A DNA stretch of 64,000 nt from Pannonibacter tanglangensis (GTDB lineage Bacteria; Pseudomonadota; Alphaproteobacteria; Rhizobiales; Stappiaceae). This document shows positions 23,472-31,777 of the stretch, piece by piece. Position 1 is the first letter of the stretch. Each line of letters starts with the position of its first letter. The stretch lies in assembly GCF_009915685.1 (NCBI RefSeq), contig NZ_JAABLP010000002.1; one strand, given 5' to 3'. The position numbers and the translations under genes are program-made. The notes below the pieces were generated by a model. That model made no database searches. It worked only from the letters and a program-made list of their open reading frames with translations, and was not told the DNA's origin.

Positions 23472-26165
23472 TTATTTCGCTCCCTGCCTGACCCGTGCCG
23501 CGTAGAGCTGGAACAGTTTTTCAAGCCGCTCCGTATCGTTGCGGAAGGGGCGGCCGATGTACATCGTCTCCAGCAGCTCGTCGTTCTCCCGGTGCACCGC
23601 CCGCAGGTCCTCCGGCATCTTGTCCGGGTCGTAGAGCTCGGCGATCGTCTTGGGGTAGTGCTGGTAGCGCGTCTTCAGGATGCGCCGCGCAGACGCCGAA
23701 AGCTCATCGAGCTGTTCGTCCGTGAACTTCGGCACCGGGAACGTGTTCCAGCCCAGCGTGTTGGAATAGCGGAAATCGGATTTCAGCTTGCCGCAGACGG
23801 TCGCGATCCAGACGAGATGCAGACGCGAGGCGATTAGGGCGATGCACCAGTCGGGGGCGTCATACAGGACCTGATTCAGGTTCGATGAAATGACATCTGC
23901 GCTGACGCGGTCGACCGGAAGATAGGGACGGCGTTCCGAGGTGACGCTTGGGATGAGGATGGCGTGGGTGAACGTTTCCGGACTTCTGCGCTCAACGAAG
24001 CGATGGGGTCGATCGGCAAAATCAGACGTTGATTTATTGGTACTCTTAAGGCGGTTCTCTGCGACCATTTTGAACCGCTGCTTGATGAGTGGAATCGAAT
24101 TTGCCAAATCCAATGACGTCGGGTCTGCTCGCTCATCTATCCAAAGACAGTACCTATTGAGACCGTTCACAACCTCCTCCGAGCCGAGGAATTTTCGAAT
24201 CATGACTCGGGTCATTGGGTAAGCATCAGTGAGCGTCTCCATCTCGATCTGGCTTAAGATTAAATGTCCGCCGTCCCTCGGCATCTCGCCGAAAGTCATT
24301 TCTGGTAGACCATTGATAGGCTTGGAACATGCGGAAACGGTCACCGTCGGTCCATCAACAAGATAGCTGTTGATGTTTGCTGCCCGAACCTCAAAGTCAT
24401 CATCAATTAATCGCTTCGCGTTGGCACTGGCATTACGGATTCCGACGATAACGCAAATTACGGCTGCATTCGCAGCAGCGTTGTTTCGCCATTTGAATGA
24501 TCGATGAGCAAAGCCTATTTCGATATCAAATTTGAATATCTCTGGCCAAAGGGTGGACGCTGAGGCCCCTTGGCAGATCGAATTTGTAGCGACCAATGCC
24601 GCCTCAGCATTACGCCCCTGTATGTATTGTGCAGCTAGAAAATACCACGCCGCAACCAAATCAAAAGCTCTATATGTTTTCATGCGGCCGCGGAAGACAA
24701 GATCCATGCTTTCTTTTTGCTGCTGCTCTTGCCGCGCTTTCCCAAGAAACGGCGGATTCCCTGCGATATAGACTTCCTCGTCCCCAGCTGGCGGCGGGCA
24801 AACCTCATCCCAATCCAGCCGCAGCGCGTTGCCGCACCGGATCTGGCCGCCATCCCGCAAGGGCAACAGCGCGGGCATCCGTCCGAAGACATCGGCAAAG
24901 CGGGCGTTGGCCTGATATTCGGCGATGAACAGCGCCAGCTTGGCGGTTTCCGCCGCGAAGTCCGTCAGTTCGATGCCGTAGAACTGGTTGAGGCTGACGG
25001 AGGAGAACATGGCAAAGTGCTTGTTGCCCTCCAGGTCATCCAGCCGCTTCAGGATGCGGATTTCACGCTCGCGCATCTCGCGGTAGGCAACGACGAGGAA
25101 GTTTCCCGATCCGCAGGCCGGGTCAAAGACCCGGATCTTCGACAGGCGTTCCCGCAGGATTTTCAGCTGGGAGGGCTTGTCCCAGGCCTTGGCCAGCGCC
25201 TCGTCCAGATCATCCAGAAACAGTGGCCCCAGCACCTTCATGATGTTTGGCACCGAGGTGTAATGCATGCCCAGCTCGGCGCGGGCCTTGGGGTCGGCAA
25301 TCGACTGGATCATCGAGCCGAAAATGTCCGGGTTGATGTGCTCCCATTTCAGGTCCGCTGCCTCGCGCAGGTAGGAAAAGGCAACCGGATTGAAGGCGGG
25401 GGCGTCGATGTCATCGGCGAACAGGCCGCCGTTGACATATTCCAGACCGTGCGTCCAGGCGGGCAGGGCGCTGCGCTGGTCCTTCGGCAGGTTCATGGCC
25501 GCAAAGATGTCGATCAGCACCTCGCGGGCGTGCTCGCCCTTGTTGCCGCTGTAGGAAAAGACGGATTGGGAGAACTGGTCCTTCTTGAAGACCCCGACAT
25601 CCTCCGAGAACAGGCAGAAGATCAGGCGCGTCATGAACAGGTTCATGGCATGGCGGCGCTCCGGCCTCGCCCACTCCGGATTGGTCTTCAGCAGCGCGTC
25701 ATAGAGCTTGGCCAGCTTGCCGGTTGCCTTGATGTCGACCGGGTTTTCCTCAGCCGCCCGGTAGCGCTCCTTGCCTGCGGCGGGCAGGAAGAAGGCAAAC
25801 TGCGTTCCAAGCTCCAAGAAGGCGCAATGCAGCGTTTCGCCGGACTTCGGATGCTCGGCTGCAATCATCTCGCCATCCGTGGCGATCAGGATCGCGGGCT
25901 TGGCCTTGGCCGTGCGCTTTGAGGCGCGAAGCGTGTCCAGCATCTCTGTCGCCTTGCCCGGAAGGGCAGGGGCGAAATGGAACTTCCCGTTCAGCAGGAC
26001 ACCGCCCGGAACATCCGACTTGTTGGTCGTCCCGGCCTTCAGCTTGGCCACCGTCGCCTCGGCATTGTCCGTCGCCTCGGCGAAGGCGTAGCCAAAGGTG
26101 GCAGGGTCAAACGTCGCCCTGGCAATGCCATCCAGGGCGTCGGCGATTTCGGTCGGGTTCATCAT
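23472..26165 (-). CDS. MmeI-like adenine-N6 DNA methyltransferase without a visible nuclease motif
   Basis: 897 aa that aligns by eye along MmeI: helper segment (M-N-L-F-M-T-R-L-I-F-C-L-F-S-E-D), L-G-M-H-Y-T-S, SAM motif I F-D-P-A-C-G-S-G-N-F-L, catalytic G-N-P-P-F, then a target-recognition domain and the C-terminal L-Y-D-P-D-K-M-P. In MmeI the first 100 residues carry a D-E-x-K nuclease. Here that stretch has no such motif, so it should methylate but not cut. DNA coding about residues 480-740 is markedly AT-rich compared with both sides. It is preceded by the Mrr gene at 33 bp and touches the helicase. Confidence 0.85.
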   Translation of the reverse strand: MMNPTEIADALDGIARATFDPATFGYAFAEATDNAEATVAKLKAGTTNKSDVPGGVLLNGKFHFAPALPGKATEMLDTLRASKRTAKAKPAILIATDGEMIAAEHPKSGETLHCAFLELGTQFAFFLPAAGKERYRAAEENPVDIKATGKLAKLYDALLKTNPEWARPERRHAMNLFMTRLIFCLFSEDVGVFKKDQFSQSVFSYSGNKGEHAREVLIDIFAAMNLPKDQRSALPAWTHGLEYVNGGLFADDIDAPAFNPVAFSYLREAADLKWEHINPDIFGSMIQSIADPKARAELGMHYTSVPNIMKVLGPLFLDDLDEALAKAWDKPSQLKILRERLSKIRVFDPACGSGNFLVVAYREMREREIRILKRLDDLEGNKHFAMFSSVSLNQFYGIELTDFAAETAKLALFIAEYQANARFADVFGRMPALLPLRDGGQIRCGNALRLDWDEVCPPPAGDEEVYIAGNPPFLGKARQEQQQKESMDLVFRGRMKTYRAFDLVAAWYFLAAQYIQGRNAEAALVATNSICQGASASTLWPEIFKFDIEIGFAHRSFKWRNNAAANAAVICVIVGIRNASANAKRLIDDDFEVRAANINSYLVDGPTVTVSACSKPINGLPEMTFGEMPRDGGHLILSQIEMETLTDAYPMTRVMIRKFLGSEEVVNGLNRYCLWIDERADPTSLDLANSIPLIKQRFKMVAENRLKSTNKSTSDFADRPHRFVERRSPETFTHAILIPSVTSERRPYLPVDRVSADVISSNLNQVLYDAPDWCIALIASRLHLVWIATVCGKLKSDFRYSNTLGWNTFPVPKFTDEQLDELSASARRILKTRYQHYPKTIAELYDPDKMPEDLRAVHRENDELLETMYIGRPFRNDTERLEKLFQLYAARVRQGAK

Positions 26166-26198
26166 GGGCGGTGAGCTTTTCAGGGGCTGGGCGAGGGA

Positions 26199-27194
26199 TC
26201 AGGCCGGAATGAAGATGCGCTTCAAGGGCACCAGCTGGCGCGTTTCGATGTCGAGCTTGTCATACTGGTCCAGAAGGACCGTGACGAGTTCGTCGAGATC
26301 CATCAGGGCTGTCGGTATCCTCGCGCGTTCGGCCTCGTATCTGGCCTCGCGCGTGAAGCCACCGGTGCTGACATAAAGGCCCTTGTCGTCCGGATGGCGG
26401 CCCGCGAGGAAGCTGCGGATCTCGGGGGCAGACATGCTTGTGTTCGGCCGGTGCTTGACCTCGACAATGATGCGCGGGGCTTCGAACCCGAAGCCGTCGG
26501 GTGATGCCTCGATGTCCTTGCCACGATCAGCTCCCGCTGCCGAAACCCGGGTCTTGTAACCCAGCGAACGCAGCACGCCGGCAACCAGATCCTGCATCTG
26601 CTCCCACGTCAGGCCGCTCACCCTGTCCTTGATGACCTCATGCGCCTGGGCGGCCATGGATTCGAACGGATCTTCCTCGGCAGCCTCTTCAGGGATCGAT
26701 CGGGCTTGCTGGGGCGTGGCTATGCCGGACAGGGCAGCCGTCAGTTCGCCCATGACCTCTGCAGACAGGCGAAACAGGGTCGAGATCGAGCCGAGGCTGT
26801 TGCGGCAGTCCGCCGACAGGAGATCACGTGCGACTTCACCCTGCCAATTGACGGTGCGCACGTGCGGATCTTCCGGGTCAACGGCGGGATCGTACTGATA
26901 GGGACCGGAAATCTCACCGACCAGATAGACCCGGCGCGAGGGATCATAGGTGACGACCGCATCGCCCGGCGAGAGCTCGTTGACGAACCGGTGCAGCTGC
27001 CCCGCCGCCATGGCCTGACTTTGGGCCTTGGCCCCCGGGTAAACCCTTGCCAGCGCGTCGGCGATTGCCTTGCGGGTCTTTGCGGCGGACAGATCACCAA
27101 CGGCGGGCCAGCCGACCGCCACAACGGATTTCTCCTTGAAGGCATCGAACAGGCGCCCGTTCCGTTCCGCCCGCACCATCCATGATCTGGCCAT
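26199..27194 (-). CDS. Mrr-type restriction endonuclease with EVE/PUA-like N-terminus
   Basis: 331 aa. Residues about 1-100 (S-W-M-V-R-A-E-R-N-G-R, V-A-V-G-W, G-D-A-V-V-T-Y-D-P, Y-L-V-G-E-I) look like an EVE/PUA-type domain, a class often used to read modified bases. Residues about 190-300 are the Mrr catalytic domain: L-G-Y-K-T, G-A-D-R-G-K-D-I-E and I-I-V-E-V-K-H, giving the D-ExK active site. The ATG at 27194 is chosen because AAGGGGAG lies 5 nt upstream. It is the first gene of the defence operon and may attack modified foreign DNA. The N-terminal assignment is the less certain part. Confidence 0.8.
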   Translation of the reverse strand: MARSWMVRAERNGRLFDAFKEKSVVAVGWPAVGDLSAAKTRKAIADALARVYPGAKAQSQAMAAGQLHRFVNELSPGDAVVTYDPSRRVYLVGEISGPYQYDPAVDPEDPHVRTVNWQGEVARDLLSADCRNSLGSISTLFRLSAEVMGELTAALSGIATPQQARSIPEEAAEEDPFESMAAQAHEVIKDRVSGLTWEQMQDLVAGVLRSLGYKTRVSAAGADRGKDIEASPDGFGFEAPRIIVEVKHRPNTSMSAPEIRSFLAGRHPDDKGLYVSTGGFTREARYEAERARIPTALMDLDELVTVLLDQYDKLDIETRQLVPLKRIFIPA

Positions 27195-27420
27195 GCACAC
27201 TCCCCTTGTCAGGAGAATTCATTCCCGACTCACGGCTGGATTGCAAGAAGGAGATCCTTGCCATCTATCGGGTGCATTGGCCGAAATCCCGTTTGCCCGC
27301 AATCTCCGCTTCAGGTCCACGGGCATCATCCGTTACGCCCCGAGACGTGACGAGCGCAGGCGCAGAGCGCCCATCGACGGACGAAAACAACAAGACAGAT
27401 ATTTGATGAAACAGAGAGGC

Positions 27421-27494
27421 TGGCTGGGGAACCTGGATTCGAACCAGGACTAACGGAGTCAGAGTCCGCGGGTCTACCGTTAACCTATTCCCCA
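27421..27494 (-). tRNA. tRNA-Gln (anticodon CTG)
   Basis: 74 nt on the minus strand. The acceptor stem TGGGGAA pairs with TTCCCCA, the discriminator is G and CCA is encoded. The anticodon loop CTCTGAC sits in a CGGA/TCCG stem, giving anticodon CTG, which reads CAG. The T-arm GGTTCGAATCC is standard. The defence operon begins about 225 bp beyond the 3' end, a common layout for islands at tRNA genes. Confidence 0.95.
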
Positions 27495-27632
27495 GTAGAC
27501 GCTGTGGCGCCGGGCGGCGCCGCGATGTGAGGGGCTTATAGCCTTCTCCCCCGGCGGGATCAACAGGCTCATTCAAAAAGTTTTCTGCCTGTGGATGACG
27601 CTGGTGTGACGGGCCGGAACAGGCCCGCGGGC

Positions 27633-27679
27633 GGGGACGGGGATGGGGCCGGGGCCGGGGATGGGGACTTGGGATGGGG
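27633..27679 (+). other. Eight consecutive G-runs (candidate G-quadruplex)
   Basis: Seven GGGG runs and one GGG are separated by two to four bases. They lie in the 357-bp gap between tRNA-Gln and the ppx start, 173 bp before the ppx GTG and on its coding strand. No other gene or clear promoter was seen in the gap, though G-rich sequence continues to about 27730. Confidence 0.7.
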
Positions 27680-27851
27680 CCTGCTGCGGGGGCTGCTGCC
27701 TGGCCTGGTGAGGGGGGCAGGAGAGGGGGCGCCGAGGCTTCCTTTGCGTGCAAGGGGGCAACCTGTTACACTTTCTCCAACATCAAGGATCGGGCGCGCC
27801 CGGAGGATCCTGCAAGGGGTCTGCGAGCGGCAGCGCATAAAGGACATCGAA

Positions 27852-30731
27852 GTGGACGACACGGGTCAGGACGCCCCCCGCGCAGGGAAGGGGCAGACTG
27901 ATGCGGCGTCGCCTCCCGCTGCCGCCGCGTCGCGGCGCGCACGCGCGAAGAAGCGCCGCAGGCAGGGCAAGGGCCCGTCCGGGGGCGCGCCAGCCGGTGG
28001 CTCTGCCGCCGGCGGTCGGGGAGGCGAATCCGGTGCCATGGCACCGCGGCAGCCGGCAGATGCGCCGGAGGCCCCGCGTCAGGTGCAGCAACAGGCGCAA
28101 GACAGAGCGCAGGGCAAGCCGCACAACGGTTCGCATGACGGGCCGCACGACGGGTCGCATGACGGGTCGCACGGTTGGGCCCGCGACCGGGCGCATGGCC
28201 CGGTGCGCGATGGCGTGCGGGACGGTTCGCGTGACAGTGGGCACGCCGGCGCGCACAATGTGGCGCACAATGGCGCGGACACCGAGGCGCACACTAGGGC
28301 GCATGACGCAACGCAAGACCGGGTGCAGGCCTCCGTCCCGGGATCCGGCAACGGGTCCGGGACTGCGGCTGGCAACGGATCCGCGAAGGGGGCTGAAACT
28401 GGCTCTGGCACCGGATCTGGGCCGGGATCTGGTCAGCAGTCTGGTCGGCTCTCTGGCCAGAATGCCGGCCCGGAGGCGGGCAGAATGCCCGGCCGCACGA
28501 GAGGTCGGGCGAAGGGCCGGACGGGGTCGCGAAGCGAGGGCCGGCATGACGGCCGAACTGCGGATCGGGCTTACGGGCTGACCGGGGGCCAGGCGGGGGC
28601 CGAGGCCCAGGCTGCAGGGGCGACAAGGGCCCAGGCCCAGACGGACAGGGCCCAGACGGACAGGGCCCAGACGGACAGGGCCCAGACGGACAGGGCTCAG
28701 ACGGATAAGGCTTTGGCGGCTCAGGCTCGCGATCAGGCTCCGGCAGGTCAGGTGCGGGGGCAAGGCGGGCCCGCGTCCGCGCATCAGGGTCAGGCGGCTG
28801 GCCAGAAGAAAGGCAAGCGACGTCAGCGTCCGAATCGGGCAGAGCGTCGCGCCGACCTGCAGGGTGAACCGCTGCCGACCCTCGGCAGCGATCCGGCGCG
28901 CAAGGGCCATCGCCGACGCGGCGCACACCGCTCCGGCCGCAACCGTCACTCCGAGGCTCTCCCCGGAAACCTGACCGGAAACCGGGCTGGTCATGAGGCC
29001 GGAACAGCAGCCGGAGCAGAAGCCGGAGCAGGGGCAGGGGCATTCTCTGGCGTGCCGGCCGGGCCGGCCGGCAACAGCACGGCCCAGCGCAGCGTCGGTC
29101 TTCCCGAAGCCCGCAGCTGGTCCGGGAGCGAAGTCCGCGCTGGTGGGGCTGCCGATGCGCACGCCGGTGAGCCGTCTGGTGACCGTTCCGGTGAACTGTC
29201 TGGAGCACTGTCTGGAGCACTGTCCGGGGTCTGGCCCCGGCCAGCCGGGGATCCGGGGGGCCGGGACACGGCAGGGGCGCCGCTCCGCTCCGATGACCTG
29301 TCGGGAGACCGTCGCAGCGGCGGCGAGTACCCGTCCGCTCTTGAGGCGTCCGGACCTGACGCGTCCGGACCTGAAACGTCTGGTCATGAGCTGGCGGGGC
29401 GTGATCGTGCGGCTGATCCGGGTCAGGCAGGGCTGGGTCAGGCGGGCGAAGGTCTCCCCGGCGAGGGTCGCCGGCGGCGTGGACGCGGGGGGCAGGGACG
29501 GAGTGGCCAGGGCTGGGGTGCACAGGGTTGGGGCGCACAGGGGAAGGGCGGACGTGACGGCCACGGGCCGGCAGGTCCTGCCTTGCCGGGTCCCGCCGTG
29601 TCGGGCCTTGCCTCGTCGGGCCTTGCCTCGTCGGGCCCTGCCTCGTCGGGTCATGCCGTCACGGGTCATGACCGGCAGGCGGCCGCGCGCATCGAGCGCG
29701 GGCCGGCACATCCGCTGTATGCGGCGCTGGATCTTGGCACCAACAACTGCCGCCTGCTGATCGCCCGCCCGGAAGAGCGCGGCTTCAAGGTGGTCGATGC
29801 CTACTCGCGGATCGTCCGTCTGGGCGAGGGCGTCGGCGCCAGCCGCCGGCTGTCCGACGCGGCCATGGAGCGGGCGATCGAGGCGCTGGACAGCTGTCAG
29901 CGCAAGCTCGCCGAGCGCGGCGTGCTGCGCGCGCGCCTGATTGCGACCGAGGCCTGCCGGGCGGCCGACAACGGTCCGGACTTCATCGAACGGGTGCGCC
30001 GGGAGACCGGGCTGGCGCTGGAAATCGTCAACCGCGAGACCGAGGCGCGGCTGGCCGTGGCGGGCTGCGCGTCGCTGGTGGACCGGGACGCGGAAGGGGT
30101 GCTGCTGTTCGACATCGGCGGCGGCTCGTCGGAGATCGTCTGGCTCGACCTGCGCAACCGGGGCTCGGCCCGCGGCTATGCGCTCACCCGCTTCATCCGG
30201 GCCTGGACCTCTCTGCCGGTCGGGGTGGTCAATCTCGCCGAACGCCACGGCGGCATGCATGTCTCGCCCGAGATCTTCGAGGCGATGGTGGGGGACGTTG
30301 CAGCCCATCTCGACAGCTTTGCCGTGGGCACGGCGCTTGGCGAGGCGATTGCCGCCGGGCGCGTGCACATGCTGGGCACATCGGGCACAGTGACCACGCT
30401 GGCGGGGGTGCATTTCGGCCTGCGCCGCTATGACCGGCGACGTGTCGACGGGGCCTGGCTTGCCGACGAGGACGTGTCGGCGATGATCGAGAAGCTGCGC
30501 GGCATGTCCTATGACGAGCGCGTCGGCAACCCCTGCATCGGCGCGGACCGGGCGGACCTGGTGCTGGCGGGCTGCGCCATCCTGGAGGCGATCCGCCGCC
30601 GCTGGTCCTGCTCGCGCCTGCGCGTTGCCGACCGGGGCCTGCGCGAGGGCATCCTGACTGAACTCATGTCCGCGGACGGCGTCTGGTCGCGCGGCAGCCG
30701 GCCCCATCGGGGGCAGAAAGGAAAGACATGA
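27852..30731 (+). CDS. ppx: Ppx/GppA-family phosphatase with a very long repetitive N-terminal tail
   Basis: About 959 aa. The catalytic domain is only residues about 620-959: Y-A-A-L-D-L-G-T-N-N-C-R-L-L, A-T-E-A-C-R-A-A, L-L-F-D-I-G-G-G-S-S-E-I-V and the G-T-S-G-T-V-T-T-L loop of exopolyphosphatase/pppGpp phosphatases. The first 615 residues are hydrophilic and repetitive (His-Asp-Gly, Gln-Thr-Asp-Arg-Ala, Ser-Gly-Leu-Ala-Ser units). Relatives carry a basic tail that I recall as far shorter. The GTG at 27852 has AAAGGA 7 nt upstream; the frame is open back to 27591, so a longer form cannot be excluded. A later internal start would give a normal-sized enzyme. It overlaps rlmE by 4 bp. Confidence 0.75.
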   Translation: MDDTGQDAPRAGKGQTDAASPPAAAASRRARAKKRRRQGKGPSGGAPAGGSAAGGRGGESGAMAPRQPADAPEAPRQVQQQAQDRAQGKPHNGSHDGPHDGSHDGSHGWARDRAHGPVRDGVRDGSRDSGHAGAHNVAHNGADTEAHTRAHDATQDRVQASVPGSGNGSGTAAGNGSAKGAETGSGTGSGPGSGQQSGRLSGQNAGPEAGRMPGRTRGRAKGRTGSRSEGRHDGRTADRAYGLTGGQAGAEAQAAGATRAQAQTDRAQTDRAQTDRAQTDRAQTDKALAAQARDQAPAGQVRGQGGPASAHQGQAAGQKKGKRRQRPNRAERRADLQGEPLPTLGSDPARKGHRRRGAHRSGRNRHSEALPGNLTGNRAGHEAGTAAGAEAGAGAGAFSGVPAGPAGNSTAQRSVGLPEARSWSGSEVRAGGAADAHAGEPSGDRSGELSGALSGALSGVWPRPAGDPGGRDTAGAPLRSDDLSGDRRSGGEYPSALEASGPDASGPETSGHELAGRDRAADPGQAGLGQAGEGLPGEGRRRRGRGGQGRSGQGWGAQGWGAQGKGGRDGHGPAGPALPGPAVSGLASSGLASSGPASSGHAVTGHDRQAAARIERGPAHPLYAALDLGTNNCRLLIARPEERGFKVVDAYSRIVRLGEGVGASRRLSDAAMERAIEALDSCQRKLAERGVLRARLIATEACRAADNGPDFIERVRRETGLALEIVNRETEARLAVAGCASLVDRDAEGVLLFDIGGGSSEIVWLDLRNRGSARGYALTRFIRAWTSLPVGVVNLAERHGGMHVSPEIFEAMVGDVAAHLDSFAVGTALGEAIAAGRVHMLGTSGTVTTLAGVHFGLRRYDRRRVDGAWLADEDVSAMIEKLRGMSYDERVGNPCIGADRADLVLAGCAILEAIRRRWSCSRLRVADRGLREGILTELMSADGVWSRGSRPHRGQKGKT
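28638..28712 (+). repeat. Five 15-bp tandem repeats in the ppx tail
   Basis: Unit CAGACGGACAGGGCC, three exact copies then two diverged, coding Gln-Thr-Asp-Arg-Ala. The repeats are in frame, so copy-number change would not break the gene. Confidence 0.9.
29601..29660 (+). repeat. Four 15-bp tandem repeats just before the Ppx domain
   Basis: Unit TCGGGCCTTGCCTCG, two exact then two diverged copies, coding Ser-Gly-Leu-Ala-Ser. It ends about 18 codons before the catalytic domain begins. Confidence 0.88.
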
Positions 30732-31468
30732 CCGACGGCAAACGCGGATCCGGCGAACGCGGCCTGCATGTGCGCGTCAAGACGGCGGCCAAGCGCACGG
30801 TGTCCTCCACCCGCTGGCTGGAGCGGCACCTGAACGACCCTTACGTCCGCCGCTCGAAGATGGACGGATACCGGTCGCGCGCGGCCTACAAGCTCATCGA
30901 GATCGACGACAAGCTCGGCCTGCTCAAGCCCGGCGCGCGCGTCGTCGACCTGGGCGCGGCCCCGGGCGGCTGGTGCCAGATCGCGGTCGAGCGGGTGAAA
31001 TCCTCGCCCGACGCGCCGATCGTGGTCGGCATCGACTATCTCGACATGGACCACATTCCGGGCGTCACCTTCCTCAAGAAGGACTTCCTTGACGACGACG
31101 CGCCCGACCAGCTGATGGCGGCGCTTGGCGGGCACAAGCCCGACGTGGTGCTGTCGGACATGGCCGCTCCGACGACCGGCCACCGCCAGACCGACCACCT
31201 GCGCACGACGCATCTGTTCGAGGTGGCGATCCAGTTCGCGCTGGAGAACCTTGCCCCGGGCGGGGCCTTCCTGGCCAAGGTGTTCCGGGGCGGGACGGAA
31301 AACCAGCTCCTGTCGCTGCTGAAGCAGGATTTCGTCACCGTCTCGCACATCAAGCCGCCGGCGAGCCGCAAGGAGAGCCCCGAGCTCTACGTGGTCGCCA
31401 AGGGGTTCCGCGGCCGCGGCCGCGCCGGCTTCCTGTCGGGGCACCGGGACGACGCGGCCGACGACTGA
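30728..31468 (+). CDS. rlmE: RlmE (FtsJ), 23S rRNA 2'-O-methyltransferase
   Basis: 246 aa. It methylates U2552 of 23S rRNA. The SAM site is V-V-D-L-G-A-A-P-G-G-W, and the catalytic K-D-K-E set is represented by R-A-A-Y-K-L, V-L-S-D-M-A-A-P, L-A-K-V-F and S-x-E-L-Y. About 30 basic residues precede the core. ATG overlaps the ppx stop as ATGA, the usual alphaproteobacterial ppx-rlmE pairing. Confidence 0.95.
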   Translation: MTDGKRGSGERGLHVRVKTAAKRTVSSTRWLERHLNDPYVRRSKMDGYRSRAAYKLIEIDDKLGLLKPGARVVDLGAAPGGWCQIAVERVKSSPDAPIVVGIDYLDMDHIPGVTFLKKDFLDDDAPDQLMAALGGHKPDVVLSDMAAPTTGHRQTDHLRTTHLFEVAIQFALENLAPGGAFLAKVFRGGTENQLLSLLKQDFVTVSHIKPPASRKESPELYVVAKGFRGRGRAGFLSGHRDDAADD

Positions 31469-31777
31469 GGGCCGCCGGGACCCTGCACGGGCTTGCGCGG
31501 CGGGACAGGCGGTCTGGCTCAGGTCCGGGCCGATATCCGGACCGAGATCCGGGCTGATGTTTGGGCCGGTACGGCCCCGCGAGCCCGGGCCGGCAGGGGG
31601 CGTTCCGGGTCGCCCCGCGCAGGAAGTCAGGGACAGGTGACGCTTTGATCTTTTCAAGGTGTCACCTGCGTGTTATTCACCCGCGCCAACTTCTCCGGCA
31701 CTGCCGAAGCACTTTTCGTCGCCGCCATCCTGCCAAGGGGTGGCGGATTTCCGGCTTTCTCAACAGGGGAATTGGCA
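31469..31777 (+). other. Spacer between rlmE and guaB
   Basis: About 310 bp. The first half holds imperfect repeats of a GGACCGAGATCCGGG-like unit and no frame I believe. The second half presumably holds the guaB promoter, but no convincing -35/-10 pair stands out. The guaB ribosome site is AGGGGA at about 31765-31770. Confidence 0.5.

Noticed and set aside
23472..26165. Type IIG (single-chain) restriction enzyme
   Set aside because: The N-terminal region lacks the D-ExK nuclease pattern seen in MmeI, so I call it a methyltransferase with separate nuclease partners.
28100..28320. CRISPR array in the ppx tail
   Set aside because: The repeats are short, imperfect, in frame and without spacers of regular length.
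27783..30707. Very long open frame (about 970 codons) on the minus strand opposite ppx
   Set aside because: It mirrors the GC-rich repeats of the ppx tail. The plus strand has a ribosome site, the conserved phosphatase domain and a coupled rlmE.
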